Of a DNA stretch of 64,000 nucleotides, positions 47,565 through 59,907 are shown one piece after another (position 1 is the stretch's first letter; the number at the start of each line of letters is the position of its first letter). The notes beneath the pieces are model-generated. The model saw only the letters and a program-made list of their open reading frames with translations. It searched no databases and was not told the origin of the DNA. The position numbers and the translations under genes are program-made. Origin of the DNA: Lactiplantibacillus daowaiensis (GTDB lineage Bacteria; Bacillota; Bacilli; Lactobacillales; Lactobacillaceae); the NCBI RefSeq assembly GCF_005405085.1, contig NZ_BJDJ01000003.1:146023-210022 (forward strand), given 5' to 3'.

Positions 47565-48899
47565 ATGGCAATCGGACCTGGCTTTCGCCAGCAACAACGA
47601 CAGTCGCAAAAATTAGCTATGACACAACGACTACAACAGTCAATACAGATGTTACAGTTCAATGTTGAGGAATTGCGCGACTTCTTGACCCAAAAGGCCT
47701 TAGAAAATCCATTAATTGATGTGGATACAAACTGGAACGCGAACCATGCTAGTCTAACGGCGGCCCAAAATATGCCATCACACGATGATTTTATTGAACG
47801 GGTGTCAACGAGCAATCAACATTCATTATTTGAATATTTATTAGATCAGATTCATTTAACGATGCGTGACACACCATTGAGAAAAATCGTGTTACATCTA
47901 ATTGAATATGTAGATGTTAATGGCTATTTAAAAGTGGATGAACAACAAGTCATGACGGACATGCAGGCAACACCGATTGAATTGCTTGATGCGATTACGT
48001 TATTGCAACAACTTGATCCACCTGGTGTTGGGGCGCGTAACCTACAAGAGGCATTGATGCTACAAACGGAGAATGACGATGCAGCGCCTAATTTGGCGTA
48101 CATTATTTTAGAAGAAAACTTTGATGCGTTGGTTAATCGGCAATGGGAAAAGCTGGCTAAGCAATATCGAGTCGAGTTAGCCGATATTTCGAGTGTCTAT
48201 GATTACGTCCGGACACTCAGCCCCACGCCAGGCGCGGCGGTGGGACAAGAAACAACTGGCTACATTTTTCCAGACTTGGTCGTGACGAATCGACAAGGTA
48301 AATTGGCGTTAAAGACGGCTTCAATGGCGCAGCCAGTCGTGAAGTTTCAAGGCAATTATTATCAACAAATGAATCAGCATTCTGATCGTGAAGTTACGGA
48401 GTACTTAAAAGAAAAAAAATCAGAATATGAATGGATCGCTAGCAGTCTACAACAACGTGAAGCGACGATCTTCCGAGTTGGGACCGTGATTATTGAACGC
48501 CAAGCAGATTTCTTTTTAGAAAAGCAGACGACCCTGAAGCCACTGTTATTGCGTGACGTGGCGCAACAATTACAAGTTCATGAATCTACGATTAGCCGAA
48601 GTATTAATGGCAAGTACATTCAGACTGACTTCGGCATGTTTGAACTTAAACGTTTCTTTACCAAAGCGGTCAGTAAACGTCCCACCGATGGTGAATTAGT
48701 CTCTGCGGATAGCATTCAACATCGAATCGTGACGTTAATTAATCAGGAAAACAAAGAAAAACCGCTTTCAGACCAAAAAATTGTTCAGATTCTTAAGACG
48801 GAAAATATCGAACTTTCACGGCGGACCGTTGCTAAATATCGTGAAAACCTTAATATTCCGTCGTCATCCAAGCGGAAACAGTATCTAAAAACCGAATAA
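47565..48899 (+). CDS. rpoN: RNA polymerase sigma-54 factor RpoN
   Basis: Sigma-54 needs enhancer-binding ATPases for transcription. In L. plantarum-type lactobacilli its known use is mannose-class PTS control. The 444-residue protein has the glutamine-rich N-terminal region (QRLQQSIQMLQFNVEELRDFL), the core-binding domain, a helix-turn-helix (LQVHESTISRSINGKYIQT) and a C-terminal RpoN box reading SRRTVAKYRE. GGGAGGGA precedes the ATG. No enhancer-binding protein is in the window, so its targets lie elsewhere. It is divergent from the tRNA. Confidence 0.95.
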   Translation: MAIGPGFRQQQRQSQKLAMTQRLQQSIQMLQFNVEELRDFLTQKALENPLIDVDTNWNANHASLTAAQNMPSHDDFIERVSTSNQHSLFEYLLDQIHLTMRDTPLRKIVLHLIEYVDVNGYLKVDEQQVMTDMQATPIELLDAITLLQQLDPPGVGARNLQEALMLQTENDDAAPNLAYIILEENFDALVNRQWEKLAKQYRVELADISSVYDYVRTLSPTPGAAVGQETTGYIFPDLVVTNRQGKLALKTASMAQPVVKFQGNYYQQMNQHSDREVTEYLKEKKSEYEWIASSLQQREATIFRVGTVIIERQADFFLEKQTTLKPLLLRDVAQQLQVHESTISRSINGKYIQTDFGMFELKRFFTKAVSKRPTDGELVSADSIQHRIVTLINQENKEKPLSDQKIVQILKTENIELSRRTVAKYRENLNIPSSSKRKQYLKTE

Positions 48900-48952
48900 T
48901 AATAAAAGTGGTGGTTTGGACCAGTCGGTTATAAGCTTCCGCTTGTTCTGAT

Positions 48953-48981
48953 TTGCAACCACTCCATGAACCTGCTATAAT
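48953..48981 (+). promoter_or_regulatory. Promoter of cggR and the glycolytic operon
   Basis: TTGCAA (48953-48958) and extended -10 TGCTATAAT (48973-48981) are 17 bases apart. They lie about 140 bases ahead of cggR, leaving room for the operator-like repeat at 49061-49098. Confidence 0.75.
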
Positions 48982-49060
48982 TCATGTTGTGGTTAAGAGA
49001 GGTATGCAACATCAATTTCCTAGTAAATTATCGTTGTGTGCTTTGTTTTTTGAAGTCTTT

Positions 49061-49098
49061 GGGTCGTTATTCGACATAGCTGGACTGAATCCGTCCCA
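49061..49098. promoter_or_regulatory. Candidate CggR operator
   Basis: Downstream of the promoter, GGGTCGTTATTCGACA and GGACTGAATCCGTCCC each show GGGAC/GTCC-type half-sites. On the minus strand this reads GGGAC-N6-AGTCC then TGTCG-N5-CGACCC. The Bacillus CggR operator is a tandem GGGAC-N6-TGTC. A similar position between promoter and cggR start fits a roadblock operator relieved by fructose-1,6-bisphosphate. Confidence 0.45.
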
Positions 49099-49119
49099 CT
49101 AGAGAGCAGGTTGGATGCC

Positions 49120-50148
49120 ATGCATTCGGATATTCAATGGATTGAGGCAATTGCCCCAGACATGGTTGAGATGCTAAGTCATCGTTACTTAGTATTACGG
49201 ACCATTAATTGGATGGCCCCAGTTGGACGGCGACTATTAGCTCAGACTTTGGATGTGAGTGAGCGAACCTTGCGAACCGAAACGGATACGTTACGGAAGC
49301 TTGATTTGATTGTCACAGATAAAGCCGGCATGCAGGTGACGAAACAGGGTAAAGATGTTTTACTCGGTTTGAGTCAGTTCATGGATGAGCTAATGGGTAT
49401 TCGCCAAAAAGAACGTCAATTGGCACAACGATTCAACATTAAACGTTGTATCATTGTTTCCGGCGATTCAGATCGTCAGTTACAAGTCATTGGGTCGATG
49501 GGCGAAGAAGTTAATCAACTATTACAGCAATTATTGCCGGAAGGCGAGAGTATTATTGCGGTAATGGGGGGCCACACGATGGAACATGTGGCAAATAACC
49601 TTACTAACAAACTAGCTAGCAAGCGTGATTTGCTCTTTGTTCCAGCTCGCGGCGGTGTTGGTGAATCGGTTGCGATTCAAGCAAACACCATCGCATCACA
49701 AATGGCACAGCATACCGGTGGTAAATTCCGGTCATTGTATGTACCAGAACAGGTCAGTGAACGAACTTATGAACCACTCCTTAAGGAACCAAGTATCCAA
49801 GAGGTGTTGGGGATTATCCGTAGTGCTAACGTGGTGATTCACAGTGTTGGTGATGCTGTTTCAATGGCACGTCGCCGGAACATGTCCGAGGATCAAATTA
49901 AAGTTTTACGGAGCCGCTCAGCGGTTGGTGAAGCTTTTGGCTATTTCTTTGATCGCGATGGTAACGTCGTTTATCGGATTCCACGGATTGGCTTACAAAT
50001 CGGAGAACTGGCCAATATGGAGATTATACTCGCAGTTGCGGGCGGGGCTTCTAAAGCAACCGCAATTGAGGCGTATATGAAAATTGCACCAAAACGGACG
50101 TGTTTGATCACGGACGAAGGTGCCGCTAACTTGATTTTAAAAAAGTAG
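49120..50148 (+). CDS. cggR: Central glycolytic genes regulator CggR
   Basis: CggR is a SorC/DeoR-type repressor of its own operon; fructose-1,6-bisphosphate releases it. The 342 residues have an N-terminal winged helix (APVGRRLLAQTLDVSERTL) and a sugar-phosphate-binding domain with VMGGHTMEHVA and ARGGVGESV. ATG 49120 is preferred over the in-frame TTG 49111 because it gives MHSDIQWIEAIAPDM and a workable spacing from the AGAGCAGG upstream. gap follows after 67 bases with a strong ribosome site. Confidence 0.93.
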   Translation: MHSDIQWIEAIAPDMVEMLSHRYLVLRTINWMAPVGRRLLAQTLDVSERTLRTETDTLRKLDLIVTDKAGMQVTKQGKDVLLGLSQFMDELMGIRQKERQLAQRFNIKRCIIVSGDSDRQLQVIGSMGEEVNQLLQQLLPEGESIIAVMGGHTMEHVANNLTNKLASKRDLLFVPARGGVGESVAIQANTIASQMAQHTGGKFRSLYVPEQVSERTYEPLLKEPSIQEVLGIIRSANVVIHSVGDAVSMARRRNMSEDQIKVLRSRSAVGEAFGYFFDRDGNVVYRIPRIGLQIGELANMEIILAVAGGASKATAIEAYMKIAPKRTCLITDEGAANLILKK

Positions 50149-50215
50149 TATCTTAATATAGGAACTGCTTTTTAAAATAAAAATATTTTTATTTCCACAA
50201 GGAGGAAATTCTAGT

Positions 50216-51238
50216 ATGTCTGTAAAAATTGGTATTAATGGTTTCGGACGTATCGGTCGTTTAGCATTCCGTCGTATCTTAGAACTTGGTGCAAAGTCAA
50301 GTGATATCGAAGTTGTTGCTATTAACGATTTAACTTCACCTGCATTGTTGGCTCATCTTTTGAAGTATGACTCAACTCATGGTACTTTGGATGCTGACGT
50401 TTCAGCTACTGACGATTCAATCGTTGTTAACGGTAAGAAATACCGTGTATACGCAGAACCACAAGCACAAAACATTCCTTGGGTTAAGAACGACGGTGTT
50501 GACTTCGTTCTCGAATGTACTGGTTTCTACACATCAAAAGCTAAGTCACAAGCTCACTTGGACGCTGGCGCAAAGCGTGTCTTGATTTCTGCACCTGCTG
50601 GTTCAGACTTGAAGACCATCGTTTACAATGTTAACGATGACATCTTAACTTCAGATGACCGCATTGTTTCTGCTGGTTCATGTACTACTAACTGCCTTGC
50701 ACCACTTGCATTCTTTGAAAACAAAGAATTCGGTATCAAGGTTGGTACTATGACTACTATCCATGCTTACACTTCAACTCAAATGTTGTTAGACGGCCCT
50801 GTACGTGGCGGTAACTTCCGTGCTGCTCGTGCTGCCGGTGTAAACACTATTCCTCATTCAACTGGTGCTGCTAAAGCTCTTGGCTTAGTTATCCCAGAAT
50901 TGAACGGTAAGTTACAAGGCCATGCACAACGTGTTGGTGTTGTTGACGGTTCATTAACTGAATTAGTTGCTATCTTAGACAAGAAAGTTACTGCTGACGA
51001 AGTTAACGCTGCTATCAAGAAGCATACTGAAGGTAACGAATCATTCGGTTACAACGATGACGAAATCGTTTCATCTGATGTTATCGGTACTACTTTCGGT
51101 TCAATCTTCGATCCTACCCAAACTGAAGTTACCTCTGATGGTGACAACCAATTGGTTAAGACCGTTGCTTGGTACGATAACGAATACGGCTTCACTTGCC
51201 AAATGGTACGTACTTTATTGAAGTTCGCTACTCTCTAA
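50216..51238 (+). CDS. gap: Glyceraldehyde-3-phosphate dehydrogenase, type I
   Basis: Oxidises glyceraldehyde-3-phosphate with NAD and phosphate. The NAD motif [13 protein letters not shown] is at the N-terminus and the catalytic Cys156 lies in [12 protein letters not shown]. The 340-residue length is normal. AAGGAGGAAA is an excellent ribosome site. Arginine codons are almost all CGT and CGC, unlike the CGG-rich neighbours, which marks very high expression. A terminator follows, so gap (with cggR) can be made in excess over pgk-tpiA-eno. Confidence 0.97.
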   Translation: MSVKIGINGFGRIGRLAFRRILELGAKSSDIEVVAINDLTSPALLAHLLKYDSTHGTLDADVSATDDSIVVNGKKYRVYAEPQAQNIPWVKNDGVDFVLECTGFYTSKAKSQAHLDAGAKRVLISAPAGSDLKTIVYNVNDDILTSDDRIVSAGSCTTNCLAPLAFFENKEFGIKVGTMTTIHAYTSTQMLLDGPVRGGNFRAARAAGVNTIPHSTGAAKALGLVIPELNGKLQGHAQRVGVVDGSLTELVAILDKKVTADEVNAAIKKHTEGNESFGYNDDEIVSSDVIGTTFGSIFDPTQTEVTSDGDNQLVKTVAWYDNEYGFTCQMVRTLLKFATL

Positions 51239-51280
51239 TATAAATTAGTTTGCTCGAACTTTAAAACCGCATAGGTTTTT

Positions 51281-51317
51281 AAACGGCGGGGGGAGGCAAT
51301 CTCCTTCTGCCGTTTTT
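51281..51317 (+). terminator. Intra-operon terminator between gap and pgk
   Basis: AAACGGC...GGGAG and CTCC...GCCGTTT form a long stem with several G-U pairs around GCAAT, followed by seven T. It should lower but not abolish expression of pgk-tpiA-eno. Confidence 0.8.
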
Positions 51318-51353
51318 TTATTTGAAAGTCACGAATTCTAGGAGGATTTAACA

Positions 51354-53341
<1,988 letters not shown>

Positions 53342-53406
53342 TTATTATTGCAAGTTTAAGCACAACCTTTTACAATAGATTGTGAACCAATTACAAGCAA
53401 AATTAA

Positions 53407-54747
<1,341 letters not shown>

Positions 54748-54760
54748 TCAATCGTTCCTT

Positions 54761-54792
54761 AAAAAAGTCCTACTTCGGTAGGGCTTTTTTTA
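54761..54792 (+). terminator. Terminator of the glycolytic operon
   Basis: AAAAAAGTCCTAC and GTAGGGCTTTTTT pair around a stable TTCG loop, followed by further T. Confidence 0.9.
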
Positions 54793-54825
54793 TTGGCAAA
54801 AATTCAGTTAAGGCGTGGTCAGAAC

Positions 54826-54898
54826 AAAAAAAGACCTCAAATCAGCAGGATTTGAGATCGTTCGTCAAAGTTGTTAAGTGTCGTGGGAATAAGCTTAC
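54826..54898 (-). ncRNA. Candidate CcpA-controlled small RNA (minus strand)
   Basis: On the minus strand a promoter at 54905-54933 (TTGACA, 17 bases, TAAAAT) predicts a start near 54898. A hairpin, GATCTCAAATC with GATTTGAGGTC (plus 54833-54859, loop CTGCT), followed by seven T ends the RNA near 54826. The length is about 72 bases, and no start codon with a ribosome site is present. The terminator would otherwise have no gene to serve, because eno runs the other way and pox is transcribed away. The cre site on the promoter suggests carbon control. Targets are unknown. Confidence 0.6.
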
Positions 54899-54904
54899 GA
54901 TTCC

Positions 54905-54941
54905 ATTTTAGGCCGATTTAATGGTAATGTCAACGCTTACA
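54905..54941 (-). promoter_or_regulatory. Consensus promoter overlapped by a near-perfect cre site
   Basis: On the minus strand the -35 TTGACA (plus 54928-54933) and -10 TAAAAT (plus 54905-54910) are 17 bases apart. The cre-like TGTAAGCGTTGACA (plus 54928-54941) matches the CcpA consensus at 13 of 14 positions and contains the -35 box. Confidence 0.7.
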
Positions 54942-55088
54942 ATTAGTGCAATAATACACAACCGTTAACCAACCAGACCAAGCCGGCCTTTTGGGGTATT
55001 AATTGAATTTTTCAACGTAATTATATAGAATAACTATCGATTTTGGGTGTTAAAAAATATCAAAAAAATATATAGACTCTTTTATGGA

Positions 55089-55102
55089 CGTAAACGGTTA
55101 CA
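55089..55102 (+). promoter_or_regulatory. Weak cre-like site upstream of pox
   Basis: CGTAAACGGTTACA differs from the cre consensus at two positions. It lies about 100 bases upstream of the pox promoter. Confidence 0.35.
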
Positions 55103-55174
55103 AGAAAAGCCGACTTGACGGGCTTTAACACTTTTGCTCATTAATGCACTTGTGGCGCGGTTTAAAAGAGTTTA

Positions 55175-55214
55175 TGGAAAACGTTTGACTTATAGATAAA
55201 CCTAGTTGTATGAT
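55175..55214 (+). promoter_or_regulatory. pox promoter with overlapping cre-like sequence
   Basis: TTGACT (55185-55190) and TATGAT (55209-55214) are 18 bases apart. TGGAAAACGTTTGA at 55175-55188, a poor cre variant, covers the -35. The 5' leader to the pox start would be about 210 bases. Confidence 0.55.
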
Positions 55215-55239
55215 GACCTTGTTGATAAGCGGAACAACG

Positions 55240-55251
55240 AATTCGCGAATT
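55240..55251. repeat. Perfect 12-bp palindrome in the pox leader
   Basis: AATTCGCGAATT lies about 20 bases after the predicted transcription start. It may be an operator; no regulator is assigned. Confidence 0.35.
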
Positions 55252-55367
55252 GACGGGTATGACAATCAAGTATCAATATTGCAAATTTATATAGTTGAGT
55301 CAGTTAAACTGGTCGGTGTTTGAGAAGAGGGGTCCATTGGCAGATGGACTTATTTAAAACAGCGGAT

Positions 55368-55381
55368 TGTAAACGCTTACT
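55368..55381 (+). promoter_or_regulatory. CcpA cre site in the pox leader
   Basis: TGTAAACGCTTACT matches the cre consensus TGWAARCGYTWWCA at all positions but the last. It lies about 150 bases after the predicted transcription start, so CcpA would act as a roadblock. Confidence 0.7.
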
Positions 55382-55431
55382 TAGTGTTTAATTGATTTGA
55401 TAACCTAAAATCTAAGGAGTGCGACGTTGTC

Positions 55432-57174
55432 ATGAGTAAAATTAAAGCAGCTACAGCCGGTTTGAAAGTTTTGGAAGCCTGGGGCGTTAAGAACATCTAT
55501 GGATTACCTGGTGGTTCATTTGACTCAGGGATGCAAGCCATTTATGAACGGAAAGATACCCTTCACTATGTTCAAGTTCGCCACGAAGAAGCCGGCGCTA
55601 TTGCCGCTTCTGCTGAAGCGAAGTTAACAGGTAAAGTTGGGGTTACTTTTGGGTCAGCTGGCCCTGGTGCCGTTCATTTGTTAAATGGATTGTATGATGC
55701 CAAACATGACCATACGCCATTGGTTGCGATTATTGCACAAGTGCCAACTAAGCGGATGAACATCGACTTCTTCCAAGCAATTGACGAAGAACCCATCTTT
55801 GATGATGTTTCAGTTTGGAACCGGACAGCAATGACTGCTGAATCCATTCCACAAATGTATGACGAAGCGATTCGCCAAGCCTACAAGCATTCTGGTGTTG
55901 CCGTTGTGACCGTACCAAAAGACTTGGGCTGGACTGAAATCGAAGATAACTTTGAACCAACTGCTGATCTTTATCAACAACCAATCATGCCAGAACCAGA
56001 TCCAAAACGGATTGATGAAGCTTGGGATTTGATCAAGAATGCCAAAGCACCATTAATTTACTTCGGGATTGGGGCTAAACATGCTGGCAAAGAATTAAAA
56101 GCCTTATCTGAAAAATTCCACATGCCAATGATTTCTTCTGTTTTAGCAAAAGGAATTGTGGAAGATGAATATGAAAACTATTTAGGTTCAACTGGTCGGG
56201 TTGCACCAAAACCAGGGGTTGAAGCTGGGTTTGCCAATGACTTAGTTCTCTGGGTCGGTAATGATGTGCCATTCAGTATCTTCTTGATCAACCCACGGGC
56301 CAAGGTCATCCAAATCGATATTGACAGTGAAAAATTAGGCAAGCGTCATCACGTTGATGTAGCCATCTTAGCAGATGCTAAGAAAGCCTTAAAAGCTTTA
56401 GCTGACAAAGGGACTGAATTACCAGAATCTGACTTCTACAAAGCTTCATTGTTGAACCGTAAAAACTGGCGTGACTGGCAAGACAGCTTCAAAGATGATG
56501 ACAGTCAACCATTACGTCCAGAACCAGTCTTCAATGAAATTAACAAAGCTGCCAGTGACAAAGCCGTCTTCGGCGTTGATGTTGGTAATGTCAACATTAA
56601 CTTCATGCGTTTGATCAACTTACACGGTGATCAAAAGTGGACGACTTCTGGTCAATATGCAACCATGGGTTATGGCATGCCAGCTGCAATTGCCGCTAAG
56701 AGCTACTACCCAGACCGTGATGTCTTTAGCTTAAGTGGTGATGGTGGTTTCGCAATGTTATGCGAAGAAATCTTAACCCAAGTTAAGTATCACTTACACA
56801 TCATCAACATTGTCTTCAGTAACGAAACCTTAGGCTTTATTGAAGCTGAACAAACTGATGACAGCAAACAACCATTATCAGGGGTTGATTTGATTGATAC
56901 CGACTGGGCTAAAGTCGGTGAAGGGATGGGCGCTTTAGGTTTCACTGTCCGGACCTTGGATGAATTAAAAGATGCCTTAGCAAAAGCTAAAGCAACTGAC
57001 AAACCAGTCTTGATCGACGTTAAGTTAACGCACGAAATGCCATTCACGACTGAACACATGGCTTTGGAAACCAATAAGTGGACCTCACAAGCTGATGTTG
57101 ATGCCTTCGTTAAGAAGTATCAAACAGAAGGCTTGCATCCATACGGCTACTTCTTGGACCAAGTCACTAAATAA
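55432..57174 (+). CDS. pox: Pyruvate oxidase (thiamine diphosphate enzyme)
   Basis: Converts pyruvate, phosphate and oxygen to acetyl phosphate, CO2 and hydrogen peroxide, which supports aerobic ATP formation late in growth. The cofactor-activating Glu is in VRHEEAGA (residues ~49-56), with FGSAGPGAVHLLNGLYDA after it. The thiamine diphosphate motif starts at GDGGFAM (residue ~436) and ends at the Asn of SNETLG. Length (580) and sequence fit Pox rather than acetolactate synthase. AAGGAG precedes the ATG. Several cre-like sites upstream point to glucose repression. Confidence 0.92.
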   Translation: MSKIKAATAGLKVLEAWGVKNIYGLPGGSFDSGMQAIYERKDTLHYVQVRHEEAGAIAASAEAKLTGKVGVTFGSAGPGAVHLLNGLYDAKHDHTPLVAIIAQVPTKRMNIDFFQAIDEEPIFDDVSVWNRTAMTAESIPQMYDEAIRQAYKHSGVAVVTVPKDLGWTEIEDNFEPTADLYQQPIMPEPDPKRIDEAWDLIKNAKAPLIYFGIGAKHAGKELKALSEKFHMPMISSVLAKGIVEDEYENYLGSTGRVAPKPGVEAGFANDLVLWVGNDVPFSIFLINPRAKVIQIDIDSEKLGKRHHVDVAILADAKKALKALADKGTELPESDFYKASLLNRKNWRDWQDSFKDDDSQPLRPEPVFNEINKAASDKAVFGVDVGNVNINFMRLINLHGDQKWTTSGQYATMGYGMPAAIAAKSYYPDRDVFSLSGDGGFAMLCEEILTQVKYHLHIINIVFSNETLGFIEAEQTDDSKQPLSGVDLIDTDWAKVGEGMGALGFTVRTLDELKDALAKAKATDKPVLIDVKLTHEMPFTTEHMALETNKWTSQADVDAFVKKYQTEGLHPYGYFLDQVTK

Positions 57175-57196
57175 AGTTGATGTAAATTAATCAAGA

Positions 57197-57234
57197 AACA
57201 ACGTTACTTCTGACGGGAGTAGCGTTGTTTTTTG
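57197..57234 (+). terminator. Terminator after pox
   Basis: AACAACG-T-TACTTC and GGAGTA-G-CGTTGTT pair around TGACG with one mismatch, followed by six T. Confidence 0.85.
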
Positions 57235-57348
57235 TTGTCCTAGAATCGTTATTTGGAGAAAGTCGGGGGATGTTAGTGGCCAACTAGGTCGATGGATGAA
57301 ATGTCGTGGTAAAATAAAAGCACGAGCATTTAAAGGAGATTTAGAATT

Positions 57349-58245
57349 ATGGATTTTTTCCAACACCAAATTAATCAATGGGCGGATTGGCAAGCAATCA
57401 TGGCCTCGACCACGACGTTTGAACCACTGATTCGTCAAATCTATTCCAGTGAAAATGAACCATTTAAAACTTTAGAACCAGTTAAAAGTGACTTTGCAGC
57501 TATTTTTCAAGTTGGGGGAACAAGTATTGCCGTTTTCCCGCCAGCTAATGTGGCGACGACTACCCGCGATCGTTATCAAACGGAACGCTTTAGCTTAACG
57601 CGAGTCAATCGGTTAGGAATTGCGGCACCCACGATGCGGCATGCTGGGTTTATTTTTGATGCGTATCAATTCTACTATGTCATCTATCAGCCGGTTTTAG
57701 GGGTGCCATTGACGAACTTTAAAGCTACTGCTAAACCCGCAGTTAAACAAACGCTAGGTCGTCAGATTGGCTTGGCCTTACTGCAATTAAATGGTGATGT
57801 AACTAGCTTTAATCAAGCTGAAGGCACTGTGGCCAGTGACTCGGATCTGTGGCAAGTTTTTGGGACCGAATTCGTGACCGCCCGGCAGCAATTTTTAGCA
57901 GCGCATGCGGTAACGCCGAATCAGTTTGTACACGGTAACTTAACTGGGGATAATCTAATCGTCATGACTGGTGGTCAAATCGGTGTCCAGCATTTTCAAA
58001 CAGCGATGCAAGCACCTCAGGCCACTGAACTAGTGCCGTTGATCTTAGATGCGTTTGCTGGGGATGCTGATTTTATTAATGGCTTTTTAGCCGCTGTGGG
58101 GCAGATTGACTTGGCAACTGATGTCTTACTTGGTTTACTTTGGCGAACTGATGGGTCTAAGTGGGTCGCACAGCTCATGGGAACAGCAAACGTCACGTTA
58201 GCGGCTTTACAAGCTAAACTGGACACATTAATTAATGGAAAGTAG
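57349..58245 (+). CDS. Aminoglycoside phosphotransferase-fold protein with degenerate active site
   Basis: The 298-residue protein has the outline of the APH/choline kinase fold: an N-lobe with VGGTSIAVFPP (the Lys-strand region), a hinge at YYVIYQPVLG and a C-lobe with the Brenner-type motif FVHGNLTGDNLIV. The catalytic Asp is replaced (His195-Gly-Asn197) while Asn202 is kept, and the DFG-like position reads VQHFQ (Gln214, His215). It is therefore likely an inactive kinase relative, perhaps a binding protein. TTTAAAGGAG precedes the ATG. It is followed after two bases by the ClC gene and probably co-transcribed. No known gene name. Confidence 0.7.
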   Translation: MDFFQHQINQWADWQAIMASTTTFEPLIRQIYSSENEPFKTLEPVKSDFAAIFQVGGTSIAVFPPANVATTTRDRYQTERFSLTRVNRLGIAAPTMRHAGFIFDAYQFYYVIYQPVLGVPLTNFKATAKPAVKQTLGRQIGLALLQLNGDVTSFNQAEGTVASDSDLWQVFGTEFVTARQQFLAAHAVTPNQFVHGNLTGDNLIVMTGGQIGVQHFQTAMQAPQATELVPLILDAFAGDADFINGFLAAVGQIDLATDVLLGLLWRTDGSKWVAQLMGTANVTLAALQAKLDTLINGK

Positions 58246-58247
58246 GG

Positions 58248-59807
58248 GTGAGCAGGGTGAGTAGTCAACGCCAATCACATAATCGGCGCTTTGATTTAAC
58301 ACGGTTTGACGCGATTGGCCGCGGGTTGATTGTTGGGATCATTGCTGGCGTTGTCGTCAGCGTCTTTCGGTTTTGTATCGAACGGGGCTTAAACTTTGTT
58401 CAATGGTGCTATGGTCAGATTCATGTTACGCCATGGTTGATCGTCCCGTGGTTGATCCTAAGCGTCGTCGTTGCCGTCTTAATTGGTTTACTTGTGAAGC
58501 AGACCCCGGATATTAAAGGTTCTGGGATTCCACAAGTTGAAGGGCAATTAGCTGGTGAATTGGATTATCAATGGTGGCCGGTCCTGTGGAAGAAGTTTGT
58601 CGGTGGGATCTTAGGTATCGGTTCTGGATTGTTTCTCGGTCGCGAAGGGCCGTCGATTCAATTGGGGGCAACGATTGGGCAAGGCTTTGCTGAAACGACG
58701 CACCAAACTGGGGCTGATCGGCGATCATTGATTGCTGGTGGTGCTGCCGCGGGGTTATCAGCGGCTTTTAATGCGCCAATTGCCAGTACCTTGTTTGTGT
58801 TGGAAGAAGTTTATCATAATTTTTCACCGATTATTTGGACAACGGCGTTAGCTAGTGCGATTGCCAGCAATTTTATTTCGATGAACTTCTTTGGGTTAGT
58901 GCCCGTCTTGCATATCCCATATGCCCGCAATCTGCCAATTAGTCAATATGGTAACTTGATTGGTTTGGGCGTGTTCTTAGGTATTCTGGGCTACTGTTAT
59001 CAAAATGTGACGTTAGCGGCGCCGAGTTGGTATGCAAAGTTACGGCTACCAGCGTGGTTGGATGGGCTCGTACCATTCTTGTTAGTGATTCCGATTGGGT
59101 TAATGTGGCCCCAATTACTCGGTGGTGGAAATGCCGTTATTTTAAACTTAGCGGCAATGCCACCAGTTTTAATTGCGTTGATCGGGATTTTTGTGTTGCG
59201 CTTTGTTTTTTCGACTGTTTCATATGGTTCTGGGCTACCTGGGGGGATTTTCTTACCAATTCTGTCGTTAGGGGCAATTTTAGGGGCAATCTATGCGCAA
59301 GCGATGGTTAGTTTAGGGTTAATGCCTGCACAGTACGTGACGAACTTCATCATTTTTGCGATGGCCGGCTATTTTGCCGGGATTGGGAAGGCCCCATTTA
59401 CAGCAATTCTATTAATTACAGAAATGGTGGGGACCTTGACGCATTTGATGCCGTTAGCGGTCGTATCATTAACAGCTTACTTAGTCGTTGATTTATTGGG
59501 TGGCGCACCAATCTATGAAGCCTTGCTTGAAAAATTAACCCAACCGAAATTACCAGAGCATAGTGGGATTCAAGACCGGTTGGAATTTCCAATCTTTGAA
59601 GGCTCGGCATTAGAAGGACATCAAGTCCGGGACTTTAAATGGCCACGCGAATCCTTGTTGATTGCGATTCGGCGTGGGGAACGGCAAGTGATTCCACATG
59701 GGGACACTTTGATGCGCGCTGGGGATACCTTAATTATCTTAACCGACCGTAGTAACCGGGCTTGGGTCCATCATCAAATTGACCGGTTAACCGCTACCAC
59801 GACTTAA
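58248..59807 (+). CDS. ClC family chloride transporter with C-terminal RCK (TrkA-C) domain
   Basis: The 519-residue protein moves chloride in exchange for protons. The selectivity motifs are KGSGIPQVEG (residue ~90), GREGPSIQLG (residue ~131, with the gating Glu) and GSGLPGGIFLP (residue ~327). A second acidic residue lies in FVLEEVYHN, which supports exchanger rather than channel activity. The last 75 residues form a TrkA-C type ligand domain ending in AGDTLIILTDRSNRA. Start is GTG 58248, with GTG 58257 as alternative. It follows the APH-fold gene with only two bases between. Confidence 0.9.
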   Translation: MSRVSSQRQSHNRRFDLTRFDAIGRGLIVGIIAGVVVSVFRFCIERGLNFVQWCYGQIHVTPWLIVPWLILSVVVAVLIGLLVKQTPDIKGSGIPQVEGQLAGELDYQWWPVLWKKFVGGILGIGSGLFLGREGPSIQLGATIGQGFAETTHQTGADRRSLIAGGAAAGLSAAFNAPIASTLFVLEEVYHNFSPIIWTTALASAIASNFISMNFFGLVPVLHIPYARNLPISQYGNLIGLGVFLGILGYCYQNVTLAAPSWYAKLRLPAWLDGLVPFLLVIPIGLMWPQLLGGGNAVILNLAAMPPVLIALIGIFVLRFVFSTVSYGSGLPGGIFLPILSLGAILGAIYAQAMVSLGLMPAQYVTNFIIFAMAGYFAGIGKAPFTAILLITEMVGTLTHLMPLAVVSLTAYLVVDLLGGAPIYEALLEKLTQPKLPEHSGIQDRLEFPIFEGSALEGHQVRDFKWPRESLLIAIRRGERQVIPHGDTLMRAGDTLIILTDRSNRAWVHHQIDRLTATTT

Positions 59808-59907
59808 CCAGCTTTCGAAAATAACTAATTCAGTCGCAGACTGGAAAAACAAGCCTAAATATGTTAAATTGTTATAGACATAGCGGACTCTTTAGGAGGA
59901 CATTTTT

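Noticed and set aside
55432..57174. Acetolactate synthase
   Set aside because: The sequence carries the Pox-type RHEEAG and FGSAGPGAVHLLNGLYDA pattern and lacks an adjacent small subunit; pyruvate oxidase fits better.
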